Source of the DNA: Acidobacteriota bacterium
GTDB lineage: Bacteria; Acidobacteriota; Thermoanaerobaculia; UBA5066
NCBI GenBank assembly: GCA_008363385.1
Contig: RHKY01000006.1
Span: forward strand, 62,001-126,000
DNA length: 64,000 nucleotides
Direction of reading: 5' to 3'
Shown here: positions 56,676 to 64,000 of the stretch, piece by piece
How positions within the stretch are numbered: position 1 is the stretch's first letter
Layout of the letters: the number at the start of each line of letters is the position of its first letter
Program-made: the position numbers and the translations under genes
The notes under the pieces: generated by a model
Seen by the model: the letters and a program-made list of their open reading frames with translations, nothing else
Database searches by the model: none
Told to the model about the DNA's origin: nothing

Positions 56676-58972
56676 CTCCGCCTCCGGGGCGGGGCCTTCT
56701 TCCCCTTCCCCGCCTCCCGTCCCCCTTCGCGGCGCTGGACACGCCGTCGCTCGATGGCGGCCACGCGGCTCGCCATCCGGGGCCCGCGCGAGGCGGTCGC
56801 GGGCGCGAACTCCAGCGTCCGGCGGTCGGCGTCGGCCCGGACGAGGACGACGCGGAGCCGGTCGCCCAGCCGGTAGACGCGGCCCAGGTTGCTCCCGACG
56901 AGCCGCTGGTCGACCTCCTCGTACCGGTAGAAGTCGTCCTCCAGCCGGTCCATCGGGATCAGGCCGTCGACGTAGATCTCGTCGAGGACGATGAAGAGGC
57001 CGAAGGGGACGGCCGCCGAGACGTAGGCGTCGAACTCCTCGCCGACGCGGTCCTTGAGGTAGACGAACTTCTTCCAGGCCAGCGCCTCTCGCTCGGCCGC
57101 CTCGGCCCGCCGCTCGCGGTCGGAGCAGTGGGGCCCGGCCTCGGCGAGCCACCGCGTCCGCCCCTCGGCCTCCTCGGCCGCCGGGGCGTGGCGCTTGGCG
57201 ACCCACTCGACGAGCGCCCGGTGGACGAGGAGGTCCGGGTAGCGGCGGATGGGCGAGGTGAAGTGGCAGTAGTGGGTGGCGGCCAGCGCGTAGTGCCCGC
57301 GGCACTCCTCGTGGTAGAGGGCCTTCCGCTGGCACCTGAGGACGAGGTCCGAGACGAAGCGCTCCTCGACCTGGCCCTCGGCTTGCGCGAGGATCTTCTG
57401 GAAGATGGCCGGGGTGACCTCCTCGTCGGCCTCGGGGACGTCGTACCCCATCGGCCCGAGGACGACCCGCAGGTCCTCGAGCTTCCTGGCGTCGGGCCGG
57501 TCGTGGACGCGGTAGAGGGCCGGCGAGGGGACGTGGACGAGGTGCCTGGCCACGGCCTCGTTGGCGGCGAGCATGAACTCCTCGACGAGGCGGTGGGCCT
57601 CGTTGCGGACCTCCCGGACGATGGCGACGACGTCGCCCGTCTCGCCCAGGATGACGTCGGCGTCCGGCAGGTCGAAGTCGAGGGAGCCGCGGCGCTCGCG
57701 CTTGCGGCCCAGGGCCTTCGCGGCCCGCGCGGCCACCGGGAGCATCGCGGCGACCTCCGGCGCGAGAGCGTCGGCGGCGCCGGGCTTCCCCTCCAGGAAG
57801 GCGCCGACGGCCGTGTACGTCAGCCGCTGGCGCGACCGGATCAGGCTGCGGGTGAACTCGGCCCGGACGATCTCCCCCTCGGCGTCGAGCGTCAGGATCG
57901 CCGAGACGGTCCGCCGCTCCTCGTCGGGGCGGAGGGAGCAGAGGTCGTTGGAGAGCCGCTCGGGGAGCATCGGGATGGCCCGGTCCGGGAAGTAGACCGA
58001 CGTGCCGCGCTCCCACGCCTCGGCGTCGAGGGCCGAGCCGGGCTGGACGTACCAGGAGACGTCGGCGATGTGGACCCCGATCCGGAAGCCGCCGCCGGGG
58101 AGCTCCTCGGCCTCGATTGCGTCGTCGAAGTCGCGGGCCGTCTCGCCGTCGATCGTGACGATGACGCGGCGGGTGTAGTCGGCGCGGGCGGCGCGCTCGG
58201 CGGGGTCCAGCTGTCCGGACGCCGCCTCCGACTCGGCCACGACCGCTTCGGGGAAGACGCGCGGGATGCCGTGCTTGCGGGCCACGACCTCCACGTCGAC
58301 GCCCGGCTCGCCGTCGAACCCGATCGTCTCGATCACCTCGGCCGTGGCGAGGCGGTGCTTGTCGGGCCAGACGAGGATCCGCGCCTCGACCCAGATCCCG
58401 GTGGGGGCGTCGAGGTCCTGTCCCTCGGGGACGCGGAGCCGCACGTCGATCCGCGGGTCGTACGGGACGACGAAGGTCCCCTCCGGCCCGCGCGCCACGC
58501 GTCCGACGACCGTCTCGCGCTTCCTCACGAGGACCTTCACGACGGTCCCCACCTCGCGCGGGCCCCGCGCGTACCGGGGGGGGCGGGCCGTCCGCGAGGG
58601 CTTCTCCTTCTCCACGCGGACGAGGACGAAGTCGCCGTCGAGGGCCCCGCCGAGGCCCCCCTTGACGATCGGGGTGTCGGGGACGTCCCTCTCGCCCGAG
58701 AGGAGCCAGGCCCGGCCCTCGCCGCGGACCGAGAGGTATCCGGCCCGGTGCGCCGTGAACTCGGTCAGGGACCACTTCTCGCCGCGCTGGCGGACGAGCT
58801 CGCCGCGGGACTCGAGGTGGAGGAGCCGCTCGCGCAGGGCCTCGCGGGCCGCCTCGTCTCCCGAGTCGGGGCCGAGGACGTGCGTCGCCAGGCGGGCGAA
58901 CGGCAGGAGGCGCGAGCCGCGCGGCGTCAGCGCGGCGCGGATCGCCGGGTCGAGGGGGTCAGCTGGTTTCAT
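56672..58972 (-). CDS. rnr: Ribonuclease R
   Basis: The 766-aa protein has cold-shock-type domains, then the RNB catalytic domain with GETARDFDDAIEAEEL (active-site Asp residues) and RIGVHIADVSWYVQPGS. HYCHFTSPIRRYPDLLVHR follows, and a C-terminal S1 domain (KDRVGEEFDAYVSAAVPFGL). It degrades structured RNA 3' to 5'. The end is basic (KGKKAPPRRRR), as in RNase R. Coupled to der by ATGA. Confidence 0.95.
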   Translation of the reverse strand: MKPADPLDPAIRAALTPRGSRLLPFARLATHVLGPDSGDEAAREALRERLLHLESRGELVRQRGEKWSLTEFTAHRAGYLSVRGEGRAWLLSGERDVPDTPIVKGGLGGALDGDFVLVRVEKEKPSRTARPPRYARGPREVGTVVKVLVRKRETVVGRVARGPEGTFVVPYDPRIDVRLRVPEGQDLDAPTGIWVEARILVWPDKHRLATAEVIETIGFDGEPGVDVEVVARKHGIPRVFPEAVVAESEAASGQLDPAERAARADYTRRVIVTIDGETARDFDDAIEAEELPGGGFRIGVHIADVSWYVQPGSALDAEAWERGTSVYFPDRAIPMLPERLSNDLCSLRPDEERRTVSAILTLDAEGEIVRAEFTRSLIRSRQRLTYTAVGAFLEGKPGAADALAPEVAAMLPVAARAAKALGRKRERRGSLDFDLPDADVILGETGDVVAIVREVRNEAHRLVEEFMLAANEAVARHLVHVPSPALYRVHDRPDARKLEDLRVVLGPMGYDVPEADEEVTPAIFQKILAQAEGQVEERFVSDLVLRCQRKALYHEECRGHYALAATHYCHFTSPIRRYPDLLVHRALVEWVAKRHAPAAEEAEGRTRWLAEAGPHCSDRERRAEAAEREALAWKKFVYLKDRVGEEFDAYVSAAVPFGLFIVLDEIYVDGLIPMDRLEDDFYRYEEVDQRLVGSNLGRVYRLGDRLRVVLVRADADRRTLEFAPATASRGPRMASRVAAIERRRVQRREGGREAGKGKKAPPRRRR

Positions 58973-59092
58973 GGTCTCTCCGCGTCCGTCTCCGGGTGCC
59001 TCCCGCGGGCGCCCGGCCGGGACGGGCGTCGTCCGCGGCTGAGGCGCCTCGCGCGAGATGGCTTCCCGGGAGGCCCCGCCAGGGGGGAATCA

Positions 59093-59183
<91 letters not shown>

Positions 59184-59198
59184 ACGGCGGGGGACGAG

Positions 59199-59227
59199 AG
59201 GATAGAGGTCCGGGGCCCCCGCGTCAA
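59199..59227 (-). promoter_or_regulatory. Sigma-70 promoter of tRNA-Leu
   Basis: Minus strand TTGACG (59227-59222), 17 bases, TATCCT (59204-59199), 16 bases before the tRNA 5' end. The -35 box overlaps the last codons of the STAS gene. Confidence 0.75.
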
Positions 59228-59580
59228 CGGGCGGCTTCGCCGCCGGTCAGGTAGGCCACGGCGGCGTCGTCGTCCGGGAAGATCCGGATCAGGGTGTCCA
59301 GGCGCGTCAGCTTCAGGAGCGCCACGATCCGGTCCCGGGGCCTGACGATGGCCATCCGCCGGTTCTTCTCCTCGAACCGCTGCAGGTAGCCGATCAGCTC
59401 GCCCAGGCCGGTGGAGTCGAGCGTGTCGATCTTCTCGAAGTCGAGGAGGACCGGCCCCTCGTCCTCGAGGAGGACCTTCTCGAGGTAGTCCGAGAACTGC
59501 CGGGCGCTCTCCCCCAGCTTGACCACGCCCTGGATCCTCAGGACCGTGATGGCACCCCTCTTCTCGCGGTAGATGATCAC
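59224..59580 (-). CDS. STAS-domain anti-sigma-factor antagonist
   Basis: The 118-aa protein has a SpoIIAA-like STAS fold: VLRIQGVVKLGESARQFSDY, VLLDFEKIDTLDSTGLGELI with the phosphorylatable Ser in DSTG, and KLTRLDTLIRIFPDDDAAVA. It probably relays a partner-switching signal. The GTG start overlaps the REC-PilZ stop, so the two are translated together. Confidence 0.88.
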   Translation of the reverse strand: MIIYREKRGAITVLRIQGVVKLGESARQFSDYLEKVLLEDEGPVLLDFEKIDTLDSTGLGELIGYLQRFEEKNRRMAIVRPRDRIVALLKLTRLDTLIRIFPDDDAAVAYLTGGEAAR

Positions 59581-60296
59581 GCGGGCACCCCCGGGGCGCG
59601 GCACTCCTCCGCGGGCCCCTGACGACGGGCGACGAAGTCCTCGATCCGCTCCCGGTCCCCGTCGCCGATCTGGAGGAACCGGATGCCGAAGGCCGGGTGG
59701 AACAGGTCGAGCTCGGCCGCCCGGCGGATGACCCGGCCCTGCACCCGGAGGGGGGCGGGGTCGTCCGGGAGGAAGAACTCCAGGTCGAGCGTCCGGCCGA
59801 TCGGCAGGAGGCTCTCGATCTCGATCAGGAGGCCGTTCGGCGAGACGTTCAGGGTCTTGCCGAGGAGCGAGCGGCCCGCCGCCGGCCCCTCGCGGACCCG
59901 CACGAGCGTGTTCACCTCGCGCCGCGCGGGGACGACGGTCAGCCGGCTGACCTTCTCCAGCAGCTCCTCCTCCGGATAGGGAGCGAGGAGGAAGTCGTTG
60001 ATCCCGGAGACGAGGCACTCCTCCAGGTGCTGCTCGCCCGCGGGGACGACCAGCATCAGCGAGACCCCCTTCCAGAACGGGTTCGTCCGGAGGGCGCGGC
60101 AGACGGCCACGCCCCCCTCCGGGCCGAACGCCTCGTCGACGACGACGAGGTCCGGCGGCTTCCCGGCGGCGAAGCTCTCCAGGATCTCCGGCGAGTCGAC
60201 GCTGGCGACGTCGTATCCCTGCCGCTCCAGCGGCAGCGCCATCCCGCGGAGGTTGCCCCCCGTCTCCCCGGCGAGGATGACCCGGCGGACGGTCAC
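59577..60296 (-). CDS. Receiver-like domain fused to PilZ
   Basis: The 239-aa protein has an N-terminal response-regulator fold (RVILAGETGGNLRGMALPLE; DLVVVDEAFGPEGG with the putative phospho-Asp in VVVDE). A PilZ domain follows (NTLVRVREG; LNVSPNGLLIEIESLLPIG). The RxxxR / N-S-GG c-di-GMP motifs are only partly kept. It overlaps genes on both sides by four bases and likely links a signal to the STAS protein. Confidence 0.75.
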   Translation of the reverse strand: MTVRRVILAGETGGNLRGMALPLERQGYDVASVDSPEILESFAAGKPPDLVVVDEAFGPEGGVAVCRALRTNPFWKGVSLMLVVPAGEQHLEECLVSGINDFLLAPYPEEELLEKVSRLTVVPARREVNTLVRVREGPAAGRSLLGKTLNVSPNGLLIEIESLLPIGRTLDLEFFLPDDPAPLRVQGRVIRRAAELDLFHPAFGIRFLQIGDGDRERIEDFVARRQGPAEECRAPGVPA

Positions 60297-60706
60297 GCCG
60301 CCTCCCGCGTCCCCTGCCGGACGGTCACGGAGCCGCGCGCGACCTCGCCCCCGCCCTGGTCCAGGACCCTCCCGTCGAACCGGACGACCGGCCCGAGCCT
60401 TCCGGCCAGGACGACCTCCACGGTGAGGAGGTCTCCCGCCTCCGGGAGGCGGGAGACCTCGATCCCGGACAGGCCGGCGAGGAACCCGCTGCGGCCCAGC
60501 TCCGGGTCGCCCCCCTGCAGGAGGAGAGCCGCCTGGGCGATCAGCTCGCCCAGGACGGCGGGGCTGGCGGCCGGCGGGCCCAGGAGCCGTCCTCCGGCGG
60601 TCACCGCGGCCAGGACCCGCCCGGAGCCCTCGCCCGTCCGCTCTGCCGTCCGGTCCACGAACCGGAACGGGTAGAGGTGGGGGAGGGGCTCAAACGGGTG
60701 GGTCAC
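60293..60706 (-). CDS. FabZ/FabA-like hot-dog dehydratase
   Basis: The 137-aa protein has the FabZ-like opening PFEPLPHLYPFRFVDR and a hot-dog core (LGELIAQAALLLQGGDPELG; DLLTVEVVLAGRLGPVVRFD). The usual catalytic His region near the N-terminus (HRYPFLLVDR in FabZ) is represented by HLYPFRFVDR. It is coupled to an ACP gene, so it probably dehydrates a 3-hydroxyacyl-ACP. Confidence 0.75.
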   Translation of the reverse strand: MTHPFEPLPHLYPFRFVDRTAERTGEGSGRVLAAVTAGGRLLGPPAASPAVLGELIAQAALLLQGGDPELGRSGFLAGLSGIEVSRLPEAGDLLTVEVVLAGRLGPVVRFDGRVLDQGGGEVARGSVTVRQGTREAA

Positions 60707-60975
60707 GCCGCCTTCTTGGCCTGTATGAAGTCGCAGAGGGCGTCGACGGAGGCGAAGGCCTTGACCCCCACCTCCTCGTCCTGGACCTTGATCCCGAACT
60801 CCTTCTCGACGCCCAGGACGAGCTCGAGGGCGTCGATCGAGTCGAGGCCGAGGCCCTCCTTGCTCTCCCCGAAGAGGGGGGCGGCGTCGTTGATGGCCGC
60901 CGGGTCCACCTCGAGCTTCAGCTGGCGGACGATCAGCTCCTTGACACGCATCTTCAGTTCGCTGGTCTGTTCCAT
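60703..60975 (-). CDS. Acyl carrier protein
   Basis: The 90-aa protein has the phosphopantetheine site GLGLDSIDALELVLGVEKEF (Ser in DSI; DSL is usual). Its acidic helical composition is typical. It is coupled to the dehydratase gene. Confidence 0.9.
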   Translation of the reverse strand: MEQTSELKMRVKELIVRQLKLEVDPAAINDAAPLFGESKEGLGLDSIDALELVLGVEKEFGIKVQDEEVGVKAFASVDALCDFIQAKKAA

Positions 60976-61067
60976 TCTCCCGTTCCTGGCGTCCGGGCTT
61001 GGACGTCCCCCGGAGTATACGGGCCGACCCCCGCGATCCGATGCGCCTGCCGCCGCCCCCGGGACCT

Positions 61068-61811
61068 TCAGCCGGCGAAGCCGCCGTCCACCCGGATCGT
61101 CTGCCCGGTGATGTACGACGCCCCGTCGGTGCAGAGGAACGAGACGATCGGGGCGAGGTCCTCGGGCCGGCCGAACCGCCCGACGGCGATCCGCTTCGTG
61201 AAACCCTCCCGGGCCTCCGGCGTCAGGAAGGAGATCATCTCGGTCTCGACGAAGCCGGGGGCGACGCAGTTGACCGTGACGCCGTACCGCCCCACCTCCG
61301 AGGCGAGCGACCGGGTGAAGGCCAGGAGGGCCCCCTTGGCCGCGGAGTAGTTGGTCTGGCCCTCGCTGGCGTTCAGCGCGGCGAGGGAGGAGACGTTGAC
61401 GACCCGCCCCCAGCGCCGCCTCAGCATGTTCCGGATCACCCCCTTGGTCATCCGGTAGGTCCCCCCGAGGACCGTGTCGATCACGAGGTCCCAGCTGGCG
61501 TCGGGCATCAGGGCGAACAGGCCGTTCTTCAGGACGGCCGCGTTGTTGACGAGGACGTCCACCCCCTCGTGCTCGCGGTCGAGGCGGCCGAGGAGGGCCT
61601 CGATCTCGTCCTTCCGGGTGACGTCGGCCCGGACGGCCTCGGCGCTGCCGCCGTTCGCCCGGATCCCGGCCGCGGCCTCCTCGGCCCGCGCCTCGTCCGC
61701 CCGGTAGGTCAGGACCGTGTGGAAACCGTCCCGGGCCAGCCCCTCGGCGATGGCCCTCCCGATCCCCCTGGACGCGCCCGTGACGAGGGCGACGCGCCTG
61801 CGTTCGTTCAC
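61068..61811 (-). CDS. 3-oxoacyl-ACP reductase (FabG-like SDR)
   Basis: The 247-aa SDR has the nucleotide motif VALVTGASRGIGRAIAEGLA, NNAAVLKNG, the catalytic Ser in VVNVSSLAAL, YSAAK (Tyr, Lys) and NCVAPGFVETEM. The C-terminus YITGQTIRVDGGFAG is standard for FabG. The GTG start overlaps the acyltransferase stop. It may be a pathway-specific paralogue rather than the housekeeping fabG. Confidence 0.88.
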   Translation of the reverse strand: MNERRRVALVTGASRGIGRAIAEGLARDGFHTVLTYRADEARAEEAAAGIRANGGSAEAVRADVTRKDEIEALLGRLDREHEGVDVLVNNAAVLKNGLFALMPDASWDLVIDTVLGGTYRMTKGVIRNMLRRRWGRVVNVSSLAALNASEGQTNYSAAKGALLAFTRSLASEVGRYGVTVNCVAPGFVETEMISFLTPEAREGFTKRIAVGRFGRPEDLAPIVSFLCTDGASYITGQTIRVDGGFAG

Positions 61812-62767
61812 CGTTCCTCCTGCGCCGCGACGTCGGCGGCAAGCCCCGCGAATCGTTCGATCGACCCCGGATCGGCGACGGCCGCCACCCGGGCGCGCCT
61901 CACGGTCCACCGGGTCATCTTCGAGAGGACCTCGCCTGGCCCCAGCTCGGCGAAGAGCGAGGCCCCCTCCCCCGCCATCCCGGCGAGGACGCCCGCCCAC
62001 CCGGAAGGGCGGGAGACCTGCCGGGCGAGGACCTCGGCCGCCTCCTCCGCCGTCTCGACCGCCCGGCCGAGCATCGGCGCGAAGAGGCGGCAGCGGGACG
62101 GGGCGCGGACCTCCACCTGGTCGCGGACGAACCGGGCCACCTCGTCGGCGACGGGCCCGAGGAGCGGCGAGTGCATCGGCCAGCGGATCGGGAGCCGCTC
62201 GGCGCGCAGGGCGTGCGGCCGGACGGTCGCGAGGAGCGCCTCGACGGGCCCTTCCTCCCCGGTGACGACGAGCTGCTGGGCGGCGTTCTCGTTCCCGATC
62301 GAGAGGGCGGAGGGGTCGTTCGAGACCCCGGCGACCCACGGGGCCAGCGCCTCGCGCGTCATGCCGATGACGACCCCCATCGCCCCGGACGGACCCCGCT
62401 GGGCGAGGAGCTCGTCCACGCGGAGCAGGACCGAGAGGGCCGCGCGGGTCTCGACGCAGCCGGCCGCCACCATCGCGGCGTACGTCCCGAGGCTGTACCC
62501 GGCCGCCCAGGACGGCACGAGGCCTCGCTCGCGCTCGAGGGCGCCGAGGACGCCCACCGAGACCGCGAAGACCCCGGCCTGCGCCGGCCGGTCGTCGTGG
62601 AGCGCCGGGGAGCCCTCGCCGAAGAAGACGGCCGGCAGGTCGACCCCGGAGGCCTCCGAGACCTCGTCGACGAGCTCCCGGACGTACGGGAAGCGGCGGT
62701 AGAGCCCCTCGCCCATCCCCGCCTGCTCGGAGAGCTGGCCCGGGAAGAGGGCTGCGAACGGGGTCAT
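61808..62767 (-). CDS. ACP S-malonyltransferase-like acyltransferase
   Basis: The 319-aa protein has the FabD order: ALFPGQLSEQAGMGEGLYRR, the nucleophile motif GYSLGTYAAM (GHSLG in FabD), the central NENAAQQLVVTGEE and the catalytic His in PIRWPMHSPLL. The H-to-Y change next to the nucleophile may alter the acyl substrate. Coupled to the deacetylase gene upstream and the reductase downstream. No ketosynthase is visible in the window. Confidence 0.82.
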   Translation of the reverse strand: MTPFAALFPGQLSEQAGMGEGLYRRFPYVRELVDEVSEASGVDLPAVFFGEGSPALHDDRPAQAGVFAVSVGVLGALERERGLVPSWAAGYSLGTYAAMVAAGCVETRAALSVLLRVDELLAQRGPSGAMGVVIGMTREALAPWVAGVSNDPSALSIGNENAAQQLVVTGEEGPVEALLATVRPHALRAERLPIRWPMHSPLLGPVADEVARFVRDQVEVRAPSRCRLFAPMLGRAVETAEEAAEVLARQVSRPSGWAGVLAGMAGEGASLFAELGPGEVLSKMTRWTVRRARVAAVADPGSIERFAGLAADVAAQEER

Positions 62768-63627
62768 GCCGCGGCGTTCTCCGCGCGGGGGGGCCCGACG
62801 GAGGCCACCTCGGCAGCGGCGGTGACCGGCCGGAAGCGGTAGAGGGCGAGGAGCCGCGCGAGCCTCTTGCCGGTCCTCGACCGGCCGCCGAAGTGGACCA
62901 GCCAGTCGACGCCGGAGAGGTCCATCTGCGGGTGCTCGGGGTCCAGCTCCCACGGGTGACAGTAGAGGACGGGAGGGTCGCCGCGCTCCAGGGACTCCCG
63001 GATCGTCCGCAGGACGCGGGCCTCCCGCGAGAGGCGCGAGCAGACGCCGCCCCCCAGGATCGCGCGCCGGCCGAAGAAGGTCCCGGACAGCGGCGGGACC
63101 TCCAGGATCGGCCCCGCGGGCGTGGCCAGGTGCGTCGGCCGGTCGGGGTTCCCGGCGTCGCCGGCCGGCGGGGCCGCCACGAGGGACGAGTCGAGCGTGA
63201 AGCCCTCTTCCACCAGGACGCCGAGGGCGGGGTTCGCGGCGCTCCGCATCGACCACTCGGGGGCCCGGTAGGCCGTGACCGGGGACCCGAGGATCTCCTC
63301 GAGCGTCCCCCGGGCGCGCCTCACGTCCTCGCGGAACCCGTCGAGCGACATCTCGACGACCCGCCGGTGCTGGTCGCCGTGGCAGCCCACCTCGTGCCCG
63401 GCCGCCGCGATCCGCCGGACCAGCGCCGGGCTCTGGCGTGCCACCCAGCCGAGGACGAAGAACGTCGCCTTCGAGCCCGTCCCGTCCAGGAGGGAGAGGA
63501 GGGCGTCCACGCCGACGTGGGCCCGCTTGACCCGCGTGGCCCAGGTGGCAGGGTCCGCGTAGGCGGGGTGGCCGCAGACGTGGAACCACTCCTCCACGTC
63601 GACGGTCAGGATGGGGGCGAGGGACAC
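62764..63627 (-). CDS. Polysaccharide deacetylase (PEP-CTERM-locus-type)
   Basis: The 287-aa protein has the NodB fold: LTVDVEEWFHVCGHP (catalytic Asp), ATFFVLGWVARQSP, AAGHEVGCHGDQHRRVVEM (metal His pair) and YRAPEWSM. The C-terminus has PVLYCHPWELDPEHPQMDL. DVEEWF and CHPWELDPE fit the deacetylase subfamily found in exopolysaccharide/exosortase loci. GTG start. Coupled by four bases to the acyltransferase. Confidence 0.85.
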   Translation of the reverse strand: MSLAPILTVDVEEWFHVCGHPAYADPATWATRVKRAHVGVDALLSLLDGTGSKATFFVLGWVARQSPALVRRIAAAGHEVGCHGDQHRRVVEMSLDGFREDVRRARGTLEEILGSPVTAYRAPEWSMRSAANPALGVLVEEGFTLDSSLVAAPPAGDAGNPDRPTHLATPAGPILEVPPLSGTFFGRRAILGGGVCSRLSREARVLRTIRESLERGDPPVLYCHPWELDPEHPQMDLSGVDWLVHFGGRSRTGKRLARLLALYRFRPVTAAAEVASVGPPRAENAAA

Positions 63628-63634
63628 CGCCGGA

Positions 63635-64000
63635 TTATGTCTCGTCGGAGCCGGTCGTCTTGTAGTGGACGGTCAGCCACGACGTGACCCACGTGTCGTG
63701 GAAGGGGCGGTAGTGGGTCTTCACGCCGTAGATCGAGCGGACGGGCACGACCGCGAACCGCTCGACGCGGCGGCAGGCCTTGACGAGGATCTCGTTCTCG
63801 ATGGCGTAGCGGCGCGAGACGAGGCGGAGCCGCCGGAGGAGGCGGGCGGCGACGAGGCGATAGCCCGACTGGCCGTCCTCGACGGGGAGCCCGGTCATCC
63901 GCGAGAGGACCTTGTCGCCGATGGTGTTGGCCCAGTAGCTCTTCGCGGGCATCCCCTCGGGGTTGCGGAGGCGCGAGCCGATGACGAAGTCGGCCCCCTG
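63635..64000 (-). CDS. Glycosyltransferase family 2 (partial, 5' end outside window)
   Basis: The frame is open to the window edge. Its visible part reads GADFVIGSRLRNPEG, then NTIGDKVLSRMTGLPVEDGQ, SGYRLVAARLLRRL and a C-terminal SIYGVKTHYRPFHDTW. This is the second half of a DPM1/GtrB-like family 2 glycosyltransferase. Together with the deacetylase it points to surface glycan or glycolipid synthesis. Confidence 0.82.
   Translation of the reverse strand, partial: QGADFVIGSRLRNPEGMPAKSYWANTIGDKVLSRMTGLPVEDGQSGYRLVAARLLRRLRLVSRRYAIENEILVKACRRVERFAVVPVRSIYGVKTHYRPFHDTWVTSWLTVHYKTTGSDET

Noticed and set aside
55291-56742. Long Arg/Gly-rich frame across der
   Set aside because: Off-frame shadow of der; no recognisable domain.

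Overview
The window is high-GC bacterial DNA. Its style suggests an Acidobacteriota-like organism: an ECF sigma factor translationally coupled to a Ser/Thr kinase with TPR repeats, a secreted DUF5666 repeat protein, and CCA-encoding tRNAs. This taxonomic call is an inference, and no rRNA or strong marker is present to confirm it.

Layout. Positions 1-3.5 kb are left chromosomal flank: the end of a TPR protein, a secreted DUF5666 protein with Crp-type half-sites upstream, and a decayed helicase remnant. Positions 3540-54323 form one ~50.8 kb genomic island bounded by a 45-bp direct repeat, which is the 3' half of tRNA-Pro(GGG). The intact tRNA-Pro, a small helix-turn-helix (excisionase-like) gene and a tyrosine recombinase lie at the right end. 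Positions 54.3-64 kb are right chromosomal flank: tRNA-Pro, a MerR-type regulator, der, an RNase R, tRNA-Leu, STAS and REC-PilZ signalling genes, a fatty-acid-synthesis-like set (dehydratase, ACP, ketoreductase, acyltransferase), a polysaccharide deacetylase and a glycosyltransferase.

Inside the island, left to right: (a) 3.9-13.3 kb, a metal-resistance operon (ArsR/SmtB sensor, Cys-rich secreted protein, TolC/adaptor/RND tripartite pump, two PII-like proteins with Cys- or His-bearing T-loop regions, P1B-type ATPase); (b) 13.4-15.2 kb, two exported DsbA-like thiol proteins; (c) 15.3-20.8 kb, a VirD4/TraG-like DNA-pump ATPase with membrane and zinc-ribbon partners, three small apparently paralogous proteins and a replication-relaxation-like protein; (d) 21.0-25.5 kb, a TerY-P-type module (vWA with zinc ribbon, second vWA, membrane PP2C phosphatase, kinase-zinc ribbon-FHA); (e) 25.8-34.7 kb, a defence block (OLD-like nuclease, then type I restriction-modification with an HTH-HsdM fusion and a YgjP-like metallopeptidase); (f) 34.8-44.7 kb, a probable second mobile module (ArdC-type antirestriction, GP88-like and small zinc-finger proteins, a second replication-relaxation-like protein, a second VirD4-like ATPase operon ending in a tyrosine recombinase, a tRNA-Thr 3' fragment, another tyrosine recombinase); (g) 44.8-52.5 kb, a HEPN-type protein, an AAA/DUF4143 ATPase, a DnaQ-like exonuclease, the ECF sigma/kinase pair and a hypothetical.

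The most interesting signals beyond gene naming are: the same two-part leader element in front of the DNA-pump operon and the TerY-P operon, which suggests they work as one system; four copies of the inverted repeat GTGCG-N5-CGCAC, in two pairs of similar spacing, controlling the putative nested module; arm-type recombinase sites near both island ends; and the original tRNA-Pro terminator left 50 kb away from its tRNA by the insertion. No canonical relaxase or VirB4-type secretion ATPase was seen, so whether the island transfers itself is open.
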